Counted from the stretch's first letter, positions 1-8,679 are shown. The stretch is DNA of 64,000 bases from Streptomyces sp. TG1A-60 (GCF_037201975.1 NZ_CP147520.1:1054001-1118000), one strand, 5' to 3'. The notes: generated by a model not told the origin, from the letters alone. Numbers and translations: made by a program.

Positions 1-21
1 CGCGGCCGCCCAGGGCTGACC

Positions 22-68
22 GGCGCTCCCCGCGACACGGCGGCGGGGCCCCACCGGCGGGGAGCGCC
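22..68. terminator. Candidate terminator hairpin at left edge
   Basis: A perfect 12-bp stem (22-33 pairs with 57-68) encloses a 23-nt loop. It probably ends a gene lying left of the window, because no coding region is visible in 1-296. The rest of this stretch holds only the promoter of the next gene. Confidence 0.45.
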
Positions 69-260
69 CCCTGCGCCGGCGGGCTCCGCCGGTCGACCGC
101 CGGGTACGGGCCGTTGGTCCACCGGTCGCGTTGCCGAGCGCGGGTGGGCAACCACGCACGACACGCACCCGCCGACGAACCCGAACGCCCCAGACTCTCT
201 CGCGAGACACGCCCCGACCGACGCGGGGTTCCCGCGAGCCCCTGAACCTGTGTCTGCCCA

Positions 261-289
261 TGGACCGGGTGGGCGCAGGCCACTAACGT
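261..289 (+). promoter_or_regulatory. Housekeeping-type promoter, leaderless start
   Basis: TGGACC (261-266) and TAACGT (284-289) are separated by 17 nt, and the GTG start codon lies 8 nt after the -10. No ribosome binding site precedes the GTG. This arrangement is typical of leaderless actinobacterial transcripts that begin at the start codon. Confidence 0.5.
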
Positions 290-296
290 CCCTCCC

Positions 297-1538
297 GTGC
301 CCGACGACGCAGGAGCACGACAGCGGACGGGGGCCGGACCGGTCCTGATCCTGGCCCTGGTCCTGGCCCTCGCCGCCGTGCTGCTCGTCGCCCTCCCGGA
401 CGACGACCGGGAGGGCGGCGCCACCTGCACGGCCCGTACGGTCCGGGGCTGGGACCCGGACGCGTCCCTGACCGGCGAGTTCACCCGGTACGGCGACGAC
501 GCGACCCGCACCGACGACTGGACCGGCGGTGACGGCACCCATTCGGTGCGCCTCCCGGACGGACGGGTGCTGTGGCTGTTCTCGGACACCTATCTGGGCC
601 AGGTGCACGCCCCGCCCAACCCGGTCGGCGAATCCGTGGCCTGGCGGGACGTGTCGACCCCTCTGGTGCGCAACTCGGCCGTGGTGATGTCCCGTTCGGG
701 CCGTCTGGAGTCCACGCTCCCGGCGCCGGTCTTCCCGGACCCGGCACCGCAGCAGTGGCGCTGGCCGGTGGCCGCCCGGGTCGAGCCGCGTTCCCCCGGC
801 TCCTCCGAGCAGGTCGTACGGGTGCTGTTGTGGACCCGTACGACGGGGCAGTCACCGTGGATCTACGGGGTGCCGACGGCGACCGAGGTCGCGACGCTGT
901 CGCTGCCCGATCTGCGGCTGGAGGGGATCACGACGGTGCTGGACCAGGGGTCGGTCGCCGATCCGGCCCGGCGGGTGCTGTTCGGCACGACGGCCGTGGA
1001 CGCGGGCGACTGGACGTACGTCTTCGGCGGCACCGACGCCCAGGCGGCCTCCCGGCCGACCTCCCACGCGTATGTCGCCCGGGTGCCACGCGGCCGGCTC
1101 GGGGAGCCGGGGGCCTGGGAGTACTGGGAGGGTGCGCGGTGGGCGGTGCGGGGGCGGCCGGCGGCGGTGCTGGGGAACGGAGCGGACAAGGGGGTGGGCA
1201 GCGCGTTCACCGTCGTCCGCGACGGTCGTACGTATGTGCTGTTCACCATGGCCGCCGGCGCGGAGGGGCTGACGACCGTCACCGCCTACTGGGCCTGCTC
1301 CCCCACCGGGCCGTGGCACGGGCCCACCAAGGCTTTCCGTCCGCCGTTGCCGGCCGACGCCGACAACGCCGCGGCGTACAATCCGCAGGCGCACAAGGCG
1401 GTCGGCGACGGGCGGCTGGTCCTCAGCTACGACGTCAACTGGCTGGACACCGACGCGGCCTCGGCACAGCTGAACATCACGCGGAACGTGTCCCTGTACC
1501 GGCCGCGGTTCGTATCGCTTCGTCTCGCTGCCCCGTGA
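297..1538 (+). CDS. Membrane-anchored DUF4185-like protein
   Basis: The protein has 413 aa. A short polar start is followed by one strongly hydrophobic segment at about residues 14-33, with no clear signal-peptidase site, so the product is probably a membrane-anchored extracytoplasmic protein. The rest is a beta-rich domain with W/D-rich repeats (for example LPDGRVLWLFSDTYLG near residue 88 and YVFGGTDAQ near 242), which resembles DUF4185-type propeller proteins found with glycan-active enzymes. No catalytic role is known to me. The start is GTG and appears leaderless. The 3' end overlaps the convergent transporter gene by 62 bp. The family call is from memory of sequence style; the protein being real is well supported by codon use. 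Confidence 0.75.
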   Translation: MPDDAGARQRTGAGPVLILALVLALAAVLLVALPDDDREGGATCTARTVRGWDPDASLTGEFTRYGDDATRTDDWTGGDGTHSVRLPDGRVLWLFSDTYLGQVHAPPNPVGESVAWRDVSTPLVRNSAVVMSRSGRLESTLPAPVFPDPAPQQWRWPVAARVEPRSPGSSEQVVRVLLWTRTTGQSPWIYGVPTATEVATLSLPDLRLEGITTVLDQGSVADPARRVLFGTTAVDAGDWTYVFGGTDAQAASRPTSHAYVARVPRGRLGEPGAWEYWEGARWAVRGRPAAVLGNGADKGVGSAFTVVRDGRTYVLFTMAAGAEGLTTVTAYWACSPTGPWHGPTKAFRPPLPADADNAAAYNPQAHKAVGDGRLVLSYDVNWLDTDAASAQLNITRNVSLYRPRFVSLRLAAP

Positions 1539-2517
1539 CCGCCGGCTCCACCGGGTCCTTGGCGCGGCGCTTGGCGATGACCGCGCAGACCATCAGCTGC
1601 ATCTGGTGGAACAGCATCAGCGGCAGCACGGCGAGGGAGGCCTCGGGGCCGAACAGGACGCTCGCCATGGGCAGTCCGGAGGCGAGGGACTTCTTGGAAC
1701 CGGCGAACTGGATGGCGACGCGGTCCGCCCGGTCGAAGCGGAGAGCCTTGGCGCCGTACCAGGTGAGCAGCAGCATCACCGCGAGCAGGACGGCCTCGAC
1801 GACGAGCAGTCCGACGAGTCGCAGCGGGCTGACCTGGCTCCAGATCCCGCGCACCATGCCCTCGCTGAAGGCGACGTAGACGACGAGGAGGATCGAGCCC
1901 CGGTCGACGAGGCCGAGGATCTGCTTGTGCCGGGTGATGAAGCCGCCGATCCAGCGGCGGGTGAGCTGCCCGGCGAGGAACGGCACCAGCAACTGGAGCA
2001 CGATCTTCAGCAGCGAGTCCGCGGAGAAGCCGCCGACCCTGCCGCCCAGCAGGCTCGCCGCGAGCAGCGGGGTGATGACGATGCCCGCGAGGGAGGAGAA
2101 GGAGCCCGCGCAGATCGCGGCGGGCACATTGCCCCGGGCCATCGAGGTGAAGGCGATCGACGACTGGATGGTCGAGGGGACCAGGGTGAGGAAGAGCAGA
2201 CCGGTGTAGAGGGAGTGGTTCAGGAACACCGGTTCGAGACCGCGGGCGGCCAGGCCCAGCAGTGGGAAGACGACGAACGTGCAGGCCAGCACGGTGACGT
2301 GCAGTCGCCAGTGCCGGAGGCCGGCCAGGGCCTCGCGGGTGGAGAGACGGGCGCCGTAGAGGAAGAAGAGGAAGGCGATCGCGGCCGTGGCCGCGCCCGA
2401 CGCGACCTCGGCGGCCGTACCCCGCGCCGGGAGGAGAGCCGCGAGGCCCACCGTCCCGAGCAACAGCAGGATGTACGGGTCGATCGGCATCCAGCTCGGC
2501 CACTTCAGGCGTTTCAC
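1477..2517 (-). CDS. Bile acid:sodium symporter (BASS) family transporter
   Basis: The 346-aa protein has about ten hydrophobic helices starting at PIDPYILLLLGTVG. It carries the BASS/SBF (DUF4137-type) features: a Pro/Ser-rich crossing motif (TLVPSTIQSSIAF, near residue 120) and a C-terminal FAGSKKSLASG motif. Family members move organic anions with Na+ across the cytoplasmic membrane; the substrate here is unknown. GTG at 2517 is chosen because GGAG lies about 5 nt upstream; an ATG ten codons in is less likely. It diverges from a LysR gene with a palindromic operator between them, so the LysR protein probably controls it. The tail overlaps the DUF4185-like gene. Confidence 0.88.
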   Translation of the reverse strand: MKRLKWPSWMPIDPYILLLLGTVGLAALLPARGTAAEVASGAATAAIAFLFFLYGARLSTREALAGLRHWRLHVTVLACTFVVFPLLGLAARGLEPVFLNHSLYTGLLFLTLVPSTIQSSIAFTSMARGNVPAAICAGSFSSLAGIVITPLLAASLLGGRVGGFSADSLLKIVLQLLVPFLAGQLTRRWIGGFITRHKQILGLVDRGSILLVVYVAFSEGMVRGIWSQVSPLRLVGLLVVEAVLLAVMLLLTWYGAKALRFDRADRVAIQFAGSKKSLASGLPMASVLFGPEASLAVLPLMLFHQMQLMVCAVIAKRRAKDPVEPAVTGQRDEAIRTAAGTGTRSA

Positions 2518-2639
2518 GGTGCTCCACGTGCGTTCGGTGAGAGGTGCGTTCGATGGGGGATGCGCGGGGCCCGGAGAGCCCCTCTCCATCGTCCCCCTCG
2601 GACCCGTGATCGGGAATCCCGCATACCACTCTGACTGTG

Positions 2640-2654
2640 ATCGCATACTGCGAT
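2640..2654. promoter_or_regulatory. LysR-type operator between transporter and regulator
   Basis: ATCGCA-TAC-TGCGAT is a perfect 15-bp inverted repeat that fits the LysR T-N11-A box (T2641 to A2653). It sits 123 bp upstream of the transporter start and 20 bp upstream of the LysR start, the usual position for autorepression plus control of a divergent target. Confidence 0.65.
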
Positions 2655-2674
2655 AAGCGGGTAGGGTGGCGGCC

Positions 2675-3541
2675 GTGTACGACCCCGCCCATCTGCGGAC
2701 CTTTCTCGCCGTGGCCCAGACGCTGAGCTTCACGCAGGCCGCCCGGCGGCTGGGGCTGCGCCAGTCCACGGTCAGCCAGCACGTACGCCGCCTGGAGGAC
2801 GCGACCGGGCGGCAGCTGTTCTCGCGGGACACGCACTCGGTGGAACTGACCGAGGACGGCGAGGCGATGCTCGGTTTCGCCCGGCGGCTGCTTGAGGTGC
2901 ACGAGCAGGCGACGGCGTTCTTCACCGGGACCCGGCTGCGCGGGCGGCTGCGCTTCGGCGCGTCGGAGGACTTCGTGCTGACCCGGCTCCCGGAGATCCT
3001 GGAGGCCTTCCGGTACGACCATCCGGAAGTGGACCTGGAGCTGACCGTCGAACTGTCGGGCACGCTGCACGAGCGGCTCGCGGCGGGCAAACTCGACCTG
3101 GTACTGGCGAAAAGGCTCCCCCGGGACCCGCGCGGCGAACCCGTCTGGACGGACCGCCTGGTGTGGATCGGCGCGGAACGGCTCCGCCTCGACCCCGACC
3201 GCCCGGTCCCCCTGATCATCTATCCACCGCCCGGTATCACCCGCGTCCTGGCCCTGGAGGCACTGGAGCGGGAAGGCCGCGCGTGGCGCGTCGCCTGCAC
3301 CAGCGGCAGCCTCAACGGCCTCGTCGCCGCCGCACGCGCGGGGCTCGGTGTGATGGCTCATTCTCGTCGCCTGGTACCCCCCGGTCTGGTCCGGATCCCG
3401 GAACGGGCGGGGCTGCCGGAACTCGGCGAGGTCGACTTCGTCCTCGTCCACGGCCGGCGGCCGGGAGCCGCGTCGAGCGCGGCGGACGCCCTCGCGGCGG
3501 CGATCCTGTCCGGCGGAGACCGGCTGCACGGCCCGGCGTAG
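2675..3541 (+). CDS. LysR-family transcriptional regulator
   Basis: The protein is about 288 aa, standard for the family. The N-terminal winged helix-turn-helix spans residues 1-60 (FTQAARRLGLRQSTVSQHVR), and a periplasmic-binding-protein-like effector domain follows from about residue 88. GTG at 2675 gives the usual MYDPAHLRTFL start and has AGGG 8 nt upstream; a GTG three codons earlier is possible. It is divergent from the BASS transporter with a T-N11-A palindrome between them, so it most likely senses a substrate or metabolite of that transporter. A strong hairpin follows the gene. The inducer cannot be read from the sequence. Confidence 0.92.
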   Translation: MYDPAHLRTFLAVAQTLSFTQAARRLGLRQSTVSQHVRRLEDATGRQLFSRDTHSVELTEDGEAMLGFARRLLEVHEQATAFFTGTRLRGRLRFGASEDFVLTRLPEILEAFRYDHPEVDLELTVELSGTLHERLAAGKLDLVLAKRLPRDPRGEPVWTDRLVWIGAERLRLDPDRPVPLIIYPPPGITRVLALEALEREGRAWRVACTSGSLNGLVAAARAGLGVMAHSRRLVPPGLVRIPERAGLPELGEVDFVLVHGRRPGAASSAADALAAAILSGGDRLHGPA

Positions 3542-3569
3542 GGCGGCGCACCCCAGAACCCTGCCGTGT

Positions 3570-3609
3570 CCGAACCCGCACGCACCGCAACCGGGGCGTG
3601 CGGGTTCGG
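3570..3609 (+). terminator. Terminator after LysR gene
   Basis: A perfect 14-bp stem (3570-3583 with 3596-3609) has a 12-nt loop and begins 28 bp after the LysR stop. A second hairpin (3651-3659 with 3683-3691) lies between it and the acyl-CoA ligase promoter. Little else is in 3542-3804 apart from a possible -10 (TAGCTT, 3765-3770). Confidence 0.7.
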
Positions 3610-3804
3610 TGGAGATTACGGTCCCGAAACTTACTCGCACATCAGAAGTTGGCGCCGGAAACATCCCTGAATACAGGCATTCTCCGGCGCCTCCTCGTGC
3701 CGTGGGTCCGTATGCGTCCCCTCCACAATTCTCCACAACCCTCCCGCCCGTTCTCCCGGTGAGGTAGCTTTCACGCGCTGTGCGGAGCGCCACGAGGAGC
3801 GGGT

Positions 3805-5631
3805 TTGCGCGAGTTCACCAACCCCCCGTTGGCGTCGGCGCCGCCGGTGGGCGGCCTGGCCGACGTCGTCTTCGAGTACGCCCAGGAGGACCCGACGTAC
3901 ATCGCGCTCGGCCGCAAGGACGAGCGGGGCGTGTGGCGCGACGTGACCTCCGCCGAGTTCCGCGACGAGGTGCTGGCGCTGGCGAAGGGCCTGCTGGCGC
4001 AGGGCGTACGGTTCGGCGACCGGGTCGCCATCATGTGCCGGACCCGTTATGAGTGGACCCTCTTCGACTACGCCCTGTGGACCGTCGGCGCCCAGGTCGT
4101 CCCCATCTACCCGACCTCCTCCGCCGAGCAGGTCTTCTGGACGCTGTACGACTCCCAGTGCACGGCCGCCATGGTCGAACACGAGGACCACGCGATGACC
4201 ATCGCGACCGTCATCGACCGGCTGCCCCAGCTGCACCGGCTGTGGCAGCTGGACGCGGGCGCGGTGGAGGAGTTGTACGAGTCGGGCGCGCACCTCGACG
4301 ACGAGGTGGTCCACCGGCACCGGCGGGCGGTGACCCCCGAGTCGATCGCGACGATCATCTACACGTCCGGCACGACCGGTCGCCCCAAGGGCTGTGTGAT
4401 CTCGCACGCCAACTTCACGGTCGAGGCGGACACGGTCATCGAGCGCTGGGCGCCGCTGTTCGAGTCCCGCAGGGGCGACGAGGCGGCGACGCTGCTGTTC
4501 CTGCCGCTCGCGCATGTCTTCGGGCGGATGGTGCAGGTCGCCGGCATCCGCGGGAAGGTGAAGTTCGGTCATCAGCCGCAGCTCAACGCGGCCGTTCTGC
4601 TGCCCGATCTCGCCGCCTTCAGGCCGACCTTCTTCCTCGCGGTGCCGTACATCTTCGAGAAGGTCTTCAACGCGAGCCGGCGCAAGGCCGAGCGGGAGGG
4701 CAGGACCGGTCCGTTCGAGAAGGCCGTCGAGGTCGCCGTGAAGTACGCGGACGCGGTGGAGTCGAAGGCGTGGGGCATCGGCCCCGGCCCGTCGGCGGGG
4801 CTGCGGATGCAGCACCAGTTCTTCGACAAGATGGTCTACGGCAAGATCCGGGAGGCGATGGGCGGCCGGATCAAGTACGCGATGTCCGGCGGCTCGGCGA
4901 TGGACCGGCGGCTCGGACTGTTCTTCGCGGGCGCCGGCGTCCATATCTTCGAGGGGTACGGACTGACGGAGTGCACGGCCGCCGCGACGGCCAACCCGCC
5001 GGAGCGCACCCGCTACGGCACCGTCGGCCAGCCCATCCCGGGCATGACCGTGCACATCGCGGAGGACGGCGAGATCTGGCTGCGCGGCCCCAACGTCTTC
5101 CGGGGCTACCTCAACAACCCCAAGGCCACCGACGAGACCCTGCACGACGGCTGGCTCGCCACCGGCGACCTGGGCTCCCTCGACGAGGACGGCTATCTCA
5201 CCATCACCGGGCGCAAGAAGGAGATCCTGGTGACCTCGGGCGGCAAGAGCGTCTCCCCCGCGATCCTGGAGGAGCGGGTACGCGATCATCCGCTGGTCGC
5301 CCAGTGCATCGTCGTCGGCAACGACCGTCCGTACATCGCCGCCCTCGTCACCCTGGACGGGGAGGCCGTCGAGCACTGGATCCAGATGCGCGGCAAGGCG
5401 AAGCTGTCACCGGCCGAGCTGGTGCGCGATCCGGAGCTGGAGACCGAGGTGCGGCGAGCGGTGGTCGCCGCCAACACCCTGGTCTCGCAGGCCGAGTCGA
5501 TCCGTACGTTCCGCATCCTGGCGCACCAGTTCACCGAGGAGCACGGCCTGTTGACGCCGTCGCTGAAGCTGAAGAGGAAGGCGATCGAGAAGGCGTACGC
5601 CACCGAGGTGGAGGCGCTGTACCGGGCGTGA
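3805..5631 (+). CDS. Long-chain fatty acid--CoA ligase (AMP-forming)
   Basis: The 608-aa enzyme activates fatty acids with ATP and CoA through an acyl-adenylate. The adenylate-forming signatures are present: the P-loop YTSGTTGRPKG (about residue 188), the A5-like motif EGYGLTECTA (about 393), the motif GWLATGDLG (about 452) and the hinge GRKKEILVTSGGKSVSP (about 470). Length and the MVYGKIREAMGGR stretch match the FAA1/long-chain subfamily. The TTG start at 3805 is chosen because GAGGAG precedes it by 5 nt and the N-terminus fits the family. It stands alone between a terminator and a reductase gene, so no operon partner defines its role. General lipid catabolism or membrane lipid recycling is the likely use. 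Confidence 0.93.
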   Translation: MREFTNPPLASAPPVGGLADVVFEYAQEDPTYIALGRKDERGVWRDVTSAEFRDEVLALAKGLLAQGVRFGDRVAIMCRTRYEWTLFDYALWTVGAQVVPIYPTSSAEQVFWTLYDSQCTAAMVEHEDHAMTIATVIDRLPQLHRLWQLDAGAVEELYESGAHLDDEVVHRHRRAVTPESIATIIYTSGTTGRPKGCVISHANFTVEADTVIERWAPLFESRRGDEAATLLFLPLAHVFGRMVQVAGIRGKVKFGHQPQLNAAVLLPDLAAFRPTFFLAVPYIFEKVFNASRRKAEREGRTGPFEKAVEVAVKYADAVESKAWGIGPGPSAGLRMQHQFFDKMVYGKIREAMGGRIKYAMSGGSAMDRRLGLFFAGAGVHIFEGYGLTECTAAATANPPERTRYGTVGQPIPGMTVHIAEDGEIWLRGPNVFRGYLNNPKATDETLHDGWLATGDLGSLDEDGYLTITGRKKEILVTSGGKSVSPAILEERVRDHPLVAQCIVVGNDRPYIAALVTLDGEAVEHWIQMRGKAKLSPAELVRDPELETEVRRAVVAANTLVSQAESIRTFRILAHQFTEEHGLLTPSLKLKRKAIEKAYATEVEALYRA

Positions 5632-5724
5632 GCGGACAGGGTGCGCGGGGCCCGGTGGCGGCCACACGCCACACGAGCTGATAGCCGCGCAGGTTCCCGA
5701 GCGGGAAGGTGGTGGTTCCGCAAT

Positions 5725-5748
5725 GGTCCAGGCCGACAGTCCTGGACC
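5725..5748. other. Palindrome in acyl-CoA ligase/reductase gap
   Basis: Eight-bp perfect arms GGTCCAGG (5725-5732) and CCTGGACC (5741-5748) flank an 8-nt loop. It could be a short hairpin ending the ligase transcript, although it lies about 95 bp after the stop, or a regulator site for the downstream reductase. The gap 5632-5869 shows no gene. Confidence 0.35.
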
Positions 5749-5869
5749 GCCGGGATCGTTTCCGGCCAATCTGCGATTCCGGCCGCGAGCGGTCCGCTCA
5801 GGAATGCGTCGCGGGCCGTGATCGTTGACGATGGGGAGTACCACCCGACGACGTAAGGATCGAGAGCTC

Positions 5870-6706
5870 GTGAGCAGCAAGGTCCCCCCGATCATCCTGA
5901 ACAACGGCGTCGAGATGCCCCAGCTGGGCTTCGGCGTGTGGCAGGTGCCGGACGACGAGGCCGAGCAGGCGGTCACGACGGCCCTGGAGGCCGGCTACCG
6001 CAGCATCGACACGGCCGCGATCTACGGCAACGAAGAGGGCACCGGCAAGGCCGTCGCCGCTTCCGGCATCGCCCGCAAGGACCTCTTCGTCACCACCAAG
6101 CTCTGGAACAGCGAGCAGGGCTACGACTCGGCCCTGCGCGCCTTCGACGAGTCCCTGGGCAAGCTCGGCCTGGAGTACGTGGACCTGTATCTGATCCACT
6201 GGCCGCTGCCGGCCCGGGGCACGTTCGTCGACACCTACAAGGCGTTCGAGAAGCTGTACGCGGACGGCCGCGCCAAGGCCATCGGTGTCTCCAACTTCCT
6301 TCCGGAGCATCTGGAAACGCTGATCGAGGCCACGAACGTCATTCCGGCCGTCAACCAGATCGAACTCCACCCGCACCTCCAGCAGCACGCGTCCCGCGAG
6401 TACCACGCGGAGCAGGGCATCGCCACCGAGGCCTGGTCGCCGCTCGGCCAGGGCAAGGGCCTCCTGGAGGTCCCGGCGATCGTCGCCATCGCGCAGAAGC
6501 ACGGCCGGACTCCGGCCCAGGTCGTCCTGCGCTGGCACCTCCAGCTGGGCAACGTGGTCATCCCCAAGTCGGTGACCCCGGCCCGGATCAGGGAGAACAT
6601 CGAGGTCTTCGACTTCTCCCTGGACCCCGAGGACATCGCCGCGATCAGCGCGCTGAACGAGGACCGCCGCCTCGGCCCGGACCCGGCGACGTTCGACATG
6701 GCGTGA
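5870..6706 (+). CDS. Aldo/keto reductase
   Basis: The 278-aa cytosolic NADPH-dependent oxidoreductase belongs to the AKR5 (2,5-diketo-D-gluconate reductase-like) group by length and sequence style. The catalytic tetrad is visible: Asp and Tyr in SIDTAAIYGNE (about residues 45-55), Lys in VTTKLWN (about 75) and His in LIHWPLP (about 108). The cofactor-binding IPKSVTPARIREN segment is near residue 230. GTG at 5870 follows AAGGATCGAGAG; an in-frame upstream TTG at 5825 lacks a ribosome site. A perfect 12-bp terminator follows the stop. The physiological carbonyl substrate is unknown. Confidence 0.92.
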   Translation: MSSKVPPIILNNGVEMPQLGFGVWQVPDDEAEQAVTTALEAGYRSIDTAAIYGNEEGTGKAVAASGIARKDLFVTTKLWNSEQGYDSALRAFDESLGKLGLEYVDLYLIHWPLPARGTFVDTYKAFEKLYADGRAKAIGVSNFLPEHLETLIEATNVIPAVNQIELHPHLQQHASREYHAEQGIATEAWSPLGQGKGLLEVPAIVAIAQKHGRTPAQVVLRWHLQLGNVVIPKSVTPARIRENIEVFDFSLDPEDIAAISALNEDRRLGPDPATFDMA

Positions 6707-6720
6707 CATCCACACACCGA

Positions 6721-6753
6721 GACCGCCCGCCGCAGGTGTTCCGGCGGGCGGTC
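6721..6753 (+). terminator. Terminator after aldo/keto reductase
   Basis: A perfect 12-bp stem GACCGCCCGCCG (6721-6732) pairs with 6742-6753 around a 9-nt loop, followed by a T-rich TTCGTGT. It begins about 15 bp after the reductase stop. Confidence 0.8.
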
Positions 6754-6873
6754 TTCGTGTGCCGGGAGTGTGGAGGCCGGGGCCCGGCGGCCCCCGGCCT
6801 CAGAGCCGGCTTGTCCGGCCGGCGGTGCGGAGACGGCCGGGCGGGAGGCTGCCGCAGCGCGTGCGGGCCCGAT

Positions 6874-7800
6874 TCACAGCTGGGCCAGGTGGACGGTCTG
6901 CGCCGTGAGGACGAAGAGGTCCGTGCGGTGATGCAGGCTCGCCTTGTCGTCGGGGTCGAGGAGACGGTCGAGGGTCGCGAGGTCGGCCGGGTCGAGGAGT
7001 TCCGCGTGGCTCTCCCGGCGGCGCCGGAAGGAGGCCAGGGCGTAGGCGCGGGCGGATTCCGGCACCGGTGCCGGGATGTCCAGCAGGAAGGTGCGGGACG
7101 TGGCGTCGCGCAGGCCCACGGCGGTGAGCAGACCCGGCCAGTCCTCCGTATCCCGGACGCTGCCGGGCAGCGCCTCGCGCATCTCGGCGAACCACAGCTC
7201 CTCCGTCGCGTCGAGCCGTGACTGCAGTCCCGGGCGGCCGATGCCGAAGTCACGCGGCAGGAACCGTACCGGCAGCCCGCCCTCGACCAGCGCCAAAGTG
7301 CCGCCGGGGGCCAGGCGTTCGACGAAGGCGGCGAGGCCGGCGCGCTGGTCGCCGAGGTGGTGCAGGCTGTGGCCGGCCCACAGCAGATCGGCGGGGTAGT
7401 CCAAGTCTTCGAGTCCGTACGGGAGTTCGGCCTCCAGGATGCCGAGACGGTCGGCCAGGCCCAGACGTTCGGCCCGCGCACGGGCTCGCTCCAGCAGGGG
7501 CCCGGAGCCGTCCACGGCGACGACTCGGGCGCCGGGGAACGCGTCGGCCAGCAGACAGCTCACGACCCCCGGGCCGCTGCCGACGTCGACGACCAGCCCC
7601 GGCTCGGGCTGTCGCGTGGCCACCCAGGCCGCGGCCTGGCGGTTCAGGGGGGTGAGCAGTTCCGCCTGCTCCTCCAGGTGCTCGGCCAGCTCGGCCCAGA
7701 CGATGTCGGTGCGGTCGTGCCGACCGTGACTGTGGCCGTGAGCCTGGCCACCGCCCTGACCGTGCTCGCGCCGATCCTGTGCGTGGTGCTGCTGTCCCAT
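6874..7800 (-). CDS. Class I SAM-dependent methyltransferase, His-rich N-terminus
   Basis: The protein has 308 aa. A Rossmann methyltransferase core carries motif I VVDVGSGPGVVS (about residue 72), the acidic post-II residue in VAVDGSG and motif IV-like DLLWAGHSLHHLG. The first 30 residues are unusual: GHGQGGGQAHGHSHGRHD holds many His and Gly and looks like a metal-binding tail. ATG at 7800 has AGAGG about 10 nt upstream. The target molecule is unknown. Two short palindromes lie 65-95 bp upstream and may be operators. The gene follows the RibD/DHFR-like gene on the same strand after a 112-bp gap, so it probably has its own promoter. Confidence 0.85.
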   Translation of the reverse strand: MGQQHHAQDRREHGQGGGQAHGHSHGRHDRTDIVWAELAEHLEEQAELLTPLNRQAAAWVATRQPEPGLVVDVGSGPGVVSCLLADAFPGARVVAVDGSGPLLERARARAERLGLADRLGILEAELPYGLEDLDYPADLLWAGHSLHHLGDQRAGLAAFVERLAPGGTLALVEGGLPVRFLPRDFGIGRPGLQSRLDATEELWFAEMREALPGSVRDTEDWPGLLTAVGLRDATSRTFLLDIPAPVPESARAYALASFRRRRESHAELLDPADLATLDRLLDPDDKASLHHRTDLFVLTAQTVHLAQL

Positions 7801-7865
7801 GACGGTGAGCCTCTCTTCCGGGTGCCGCCAGACTGCTCCGACCCACCCGGCGGAAGCCAGCCCCC

Positions 7866-7896
7866 TTGCCGTATCGGCAAATCCCGGATGCCGGGA
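7866..7896. promoter_or_regulatory. Twin 15-bp palindromes upstream of His-rich methyltransferase
   Basis: TTGCCG-TAT-CGGCAA (7866-7880) and TCCCGG-ATG-CCGGGA (7882-7896) are two perfect 6-3-6 inverted repeats one base apart. The first looks like a dimeric repressor site for the methyltransferase. The second starts 17 bp after the upstream gene's stop codon and may be part of its terminator. Confidence 0.45.
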
Positions 7897-7912
7897 CGGC
7901 AGTTCCCGGCGG

Positions 7913-8512
7913 TCAGGCCTGCGGGGTGGCCTTCCGGTACGTGCACACATGCGCACCCGTGGGGCTGACGGTCGTCGAGACCAGTTCCAGGGTGTGCTTG
8001 GCGCCGTCGTCGGGGAAGATCGTCTTTCCGCCGCCGAGGATGACCGGCATGACGATAAGGACGAGCTCGTCCACGAGACCTTCGTACAGGAGGGTGCGGG
8101 CGAGGGTCGGGCTGCCCATGACGAGCAGATCGCCGCCGTCGGTCTCGCGGAGCTTGCGGATGTGTGCCACGGCCTCCGCGCCCGGAACCCGCGTGGTGTT
8201 GTCCCACGTCAGCTCGGAGTCGGCGAGGGTGGCGGAGACGACGTACTTGGGGAGGGCGTTCATCCGGTCGGCGAACGGGTCGCCCGCCCGCTCCGGCCAA
8301 GCGGCGGCCATCGCCTGCCAGGTCCGCCGGCCGTACAGCAGCGCGTCGGCCTTGCCCAGCGCCGCGTCCCAGGCGCCGCCCACGATCTCCGGGTCGAAGA
8401 AGGGGTGCGTCCAGCCGCCATGGGCGAAACCGCCCTCGGTGTCCTCCCCGGGACCGCCGGGCGCCTGCACGACACCGTCCAGGCTCATGAACTCGCAGAT
8501 CACGATGCGCAT
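7913..8512 (-). CDS. Dihydrofolate reductase-fold protein (RibD C-terminal family)
   Basis: The 199-aa protein matches the RibD-C/DHFR-like family, often annotated as dihydrofolate reductase family protein: MSLDGVVQAPG near the start, LLYGRRTWQAM (about residue 60), GGDLLVMGSPTLARTLL (about 125) and VMPVILGGGKTIFPD near residue 155. These proteins are NAD(P)H-binding reductases of mostly unknown substrate. ATG at 8512 has GAGGAG 10 nt upstream. It is transcribed away from the cellulase island and precedes the His-rich methyltransferase. A direct role in folate or riboflavin synthesis is not implied. Confidence 0.87.
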   Translation of the reverse strand: MRIVICEFMSLDGVVQAPGGPGEDTEGGFAHGGWTHPFFDPEIVGGAWDAALGKADALLYGRRTWQAMAAAWPERAGDPFADRMNALPKYVVSATLADSELTWDNTTRVPGAEAVAHIRKLRETDGGDLLVMGSPTLARTLLYEGLVDELVLIVMPVILGGGKTIFPDDGAKHTLELVSTTVSPTGAHVCTYRKATPQA

Positions 8513-8629
8513 GCGTTTCTCTCTCCTCGTGCTCTCACAGGCGTTACGGCGATGAAGACCGCCGCGCCACCCGGAACTCATCGCACCCGCCCACCTCCGC
8601 CATCGTGACGTGGCTCACACCGGAACGCC

Positions 8630-8679
8630 ACCGGCCCGCCAGGGGCTGGGGAAGCGTGGCTGCCCCCTGGCGGGCCGGT
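8630..8679 (-). terminator. Terminator after GH6 cellulase
   Basis: A perfect 16-bp stem (8630-8645 with 8664-8679) and an 18-nt loop lie 15 bp beyond the GH6 stop on the minus strand. The stem is strong enough to isolate the cellulase island from its left neighbours. Confidence 0.8.

Noticed and set aside
102..107. GGGTAC near the left edge as a SigB-type -10
   Set aside because: The only GNNT partner (GGCT, N16) is weak and the next start codon is 190 bp away with a better housekeeping-type promoter.
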